Of a stretch of 7,696 nt of DNA, positions 6,521-7,696 are shown piece after piece. The position numbers and the translations under genes were made by a program. The notes beneath the pieces are model-generated. The model saw nothing but the letters and a program-made list of their open reading frames with translations. It had not been told where the DNA came from and ran no database searches. Numbering within the stretch: the stretch's first letter is position 1; each line of letters opens with the position of its first letter. The stretch covers positions 1 to 7,696 of the forward strand of contig SLIS01000171.1 in assembly GCA_007135505.1 (NCBI GenBank), in the 5' to 3' direction. The stretch comes from Halovivax sp. Its GTDB lineage: Archaea > Halobacteriota > Halobacteria > Halobacteriales > Natrialbaceae.

Positions 6521-6553
6521 CGCCGTCGTCGTCGAGCGGTGGCTATTACGGCG
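6521..6553. repeat. CGCCGT/ACGGCG inverted repeat in the divergent promoter region
   Basis: CGCCGT (6521-6526) and ACGGCG (6548-6553) are 6-bp inverted arms about 27 bp apart centre to centre, between the two divergent TATA elements. A dimeric regulator could use such a site to control both genes. The arms are short and GC-rich, so chance is a real alternative. Confidence 0.25.
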
Positions 6554-6589
6554 TCGGTGAGCGAACCCGCCTCGGTTTCAGTGACCACC

Positions 6590-6595
6590 TTTAAA
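6590..6595 (+). promoter_or_regulatory. TATA element for the GCS2-type ligase gene
   Basis: TTTAAA, within CCTTTAAAGGCG, is the best TATA-like match in the window. It is centred 27-28 bp upstream of ATG 6620 and 18 bp upstream of the alternative ATG at 6611. This favours 6620 as the start of a leaderless transcript. Confidence 0.65.
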
Positions 6596-6619
6596 GGCGT
6601 TGCCTCCCGCATGGCCGGC

Positions 6620-7696
6620 ATGCACGATTCGGACCTCGTCTCGCGGACAGCCGACGTACTCGCGGTCGACCCGGTTGCCTACCAGGAGGCGGTTCGCTCC
6701 GAGGCCGACGACCTCAAGGGGGCACTGGCGGACGGCGTCTTCGACAATCCGCAAGCGATTGTTGGCCTCGAGTACGAGTTCTACGCTGTCGACGCCGATG
6801 GCGCGTCGCTGGTTCGCGTGCCACGACGCCTGCTCGAGCTGATCGGGTTCGAGAAGGAACTCGGCCTGCACAACGCGGAGATGACGACCAGTCCGCAACC
6901 GCTGTCCGCCCACGGCCTTCAGGCACAGGAATCCGAGGTCAAAGCCCGACTGGAGACTGCCCTCTCCGTGACGAATACGGAGAACATGCGCCTCGTAAGC
7001 GACGGCATGTGGTCGATTCCTCCGGCGGGTGAGACCGCCACGGACTACCTCACCGAGAGCGTCGAACGAGCGGTCGACATCGAGGGCGAGGACCGATCGA
7101 TCCGAATCGCCGCGAATATGAGCGACTCGGCGCGCTATCACGCGATGGCGAACACCGACCGGGCCGCAGCGGCGGGAATGCGTGTCGACGCCCCACACGT
7201 CACGATCCAGGCCGACACCGTGATGCCCGAGAGCCTGATCACGTCGATCCAGCCCCACTACCAGGTTCCACACGCCCCTGACCTCCCGGCGTACTTCAAC
7301 TACGCACTCCGAATCGCCGGCCCGCTGCTCGCACTGGGGGCGAACTCGCCGTTCTTCCCGTCGGATTGCTACGAGGACGGGACGACGGCTACGACGGTGC
7401 TCGAAGAGGGGTGGATGGAGCACCGCATCAGCGTCTTCGAGACCGTTCTCAACGCGAAAAGCGAAGAACCGGGGAAGGTGCGGTTCCCGAGGGACCTGTC
7501 CTCGACCGGCGAAGCGGTCGACCGCATCGCCAGCGACGACGCGGTGGTCCCGATGCCCGTCGAGAAACTCGGTCGCTACGACGATCGAATCGCCCACCTC
7601 CGTCGCACGCACGGCACATATTGGCGGTGGGTCCGCCCGGTCTTCGACGGCGCCTCGCGGTCGGCCGCGAACGCCCGGATCGAGTTCCGTCCGATC
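6620..7696 (+). CDS. Glutamate-cysteine ligase-like (GCS2 family) protein, 3'-truncated by the window edge
   Basis: The frame is open from ATG 6620 to the last base, 359 codons without a stop, so the C-terminus lies outside. An ATG at 6611 is possible but lies too close to the TATA element. Family features are the metal/ATP-site motif VGLEYEFYAVD (48-58; Glu51 and Glu53), NAEMTTSPQPL (85-95; Glu87), HVTIQ (193-197), GPLLALGANSPFF (234-246) and NARIEFRPI at the truncated end (351-359). Together these fit the GCS2/carboxylate-amine ligase fold, whose members join the gamma-carboxylate of glutamate to cysteine or another amine using ATP. Haloarchaea use gamma-glutamylcysteine as a major thiol, giving a plausible context. 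The N-terminal helical region of about 45 residues before the first motif is longer than in YbdK-type proteins, so this may be a divergent paralogue with another substrate. It is divergent from tyrS. Superfamily likely; reaction not established. Confidence 0.85.
   Translation, partial: MHDSDLVSRTADVLAVDPVAYQEAVRSEADDLKGALADGVFDNPQAIVGLEYEFYAVDADGASLVRVPRRLLELIGFEKELGLHNAEMTTSPQPLSAHGLQAQESEVKARLETALSVTNTENMRLVSDGMWSIPPAGETATDYLTESVERAVDIEGEDRSIRIAANMSDSARYHAMANTDRAAAAGMRVDAPHVTIQADTVMPESLITSIQPHYQVPHAPDLPAYFNYALRIAGPLLALGANSPFFPSDCYEDGTTATTVLEEGWMEHRISVFETVLNAKSEEPGKVRFPRDLSSTGEAVDRIASDDAVVPMPVEKLGRYDDRIAHLRRTHGTYWRWVRPVFDGASRSAANARIEFRPI

Noticed and set aside
6481..6621. N-terminal extension of tyrS by 47 codons
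   Set aside because: The added residues are strongly Arg-rich, include the TATA element, and are absent from the known archaeal TyrRS N-terminus.
6578..7612. A 344-codon open frame on the minus strand
   Set aside because: It lies opposite the GCS2-type gene, which has family motifs and a well-placed promoter, while this frame shows no recognisable domain.
1..7696. Mobile element, CRISPR array, defence system, tRNA or rRNA
   Set aside because: No transposase or integrase motif, no regularly spaced repeats, no terminal inverted repeats and no tRNA- or rRNA-like sequence were seen. Gene content and base composition look uniform across the window.

Overview
The window looks like ordinary chromosome from a haloarchaeon (class Halobacteria). 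The DNA is GC-rich with strong G/C third-position bias, and every predicted protein is rich in Asp and Glu. The tyrosyl-tRNA synthetase is of the archaeal type. Start codons lack Shine-Dalgarno sequences; most instead have an AT-rich, TATA-like element centred about 26-29 bp upstream, the geometry of archaeal leaderless transcripts. The species cannot be fixed from the sequence alone. I see no rRNA, tRNA, CRISPR array, insertion sequence, integrase or other mobile element.

Layout, left to right. (1) A 5'-truncated Gfo/Idh/MocA oxidoreductase runs off the left edge (1-1047, +). (2) After a 226-bp gap comes an HD-domain phosphohydrolase of the SAMHD1/dNTPase type (1274-2500, +). (3) After 82 bp comes a short amidohydrolase with deaminase-like metal and active-site motifs (2583-3626, +). 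(4) After 161 bp comes a UspA-family universal stress protein (3788-4273, +). (5) A 157-bp convergent gap with a GC-rich hairpin separates it from birA, the biotin-protein ligase/repressor (4431-5369, -). (6) tyrS (5497-6480, -) lies upstream of birA on the same strand, 127 bp away. (7) A 139-bp divergent promoter region separates tyrS from a glutamate-cysteine-ligase-like (GCS2) protein that runs off the right edge (6620-7696, +).

Most genes carry their own promoter-like element, so the window reads mainly as single-gene transcripts rather than an operon. The clearest functional pairing is the HD dNTPase-like gene followed by the deaminase-like amidohydrolase, which could act in sequence on (deoxy)nucleosides; that is a hypothesis. 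TyrS and BirA are housekeeping. The GCS2-type protein may relate to the gamma-glutamylcysteine thiol chemistry of haloarchaea, but its substrate is not shown here.

I found no convincing new defence, mobile or regulatory system. The items most worth a second look are the HD/amidohydrolase pair, the divergent GCS2 ligase, the consistent leaderless promoter geometry (which also corrects two starts), and a few small dyads in intergenic DNA.
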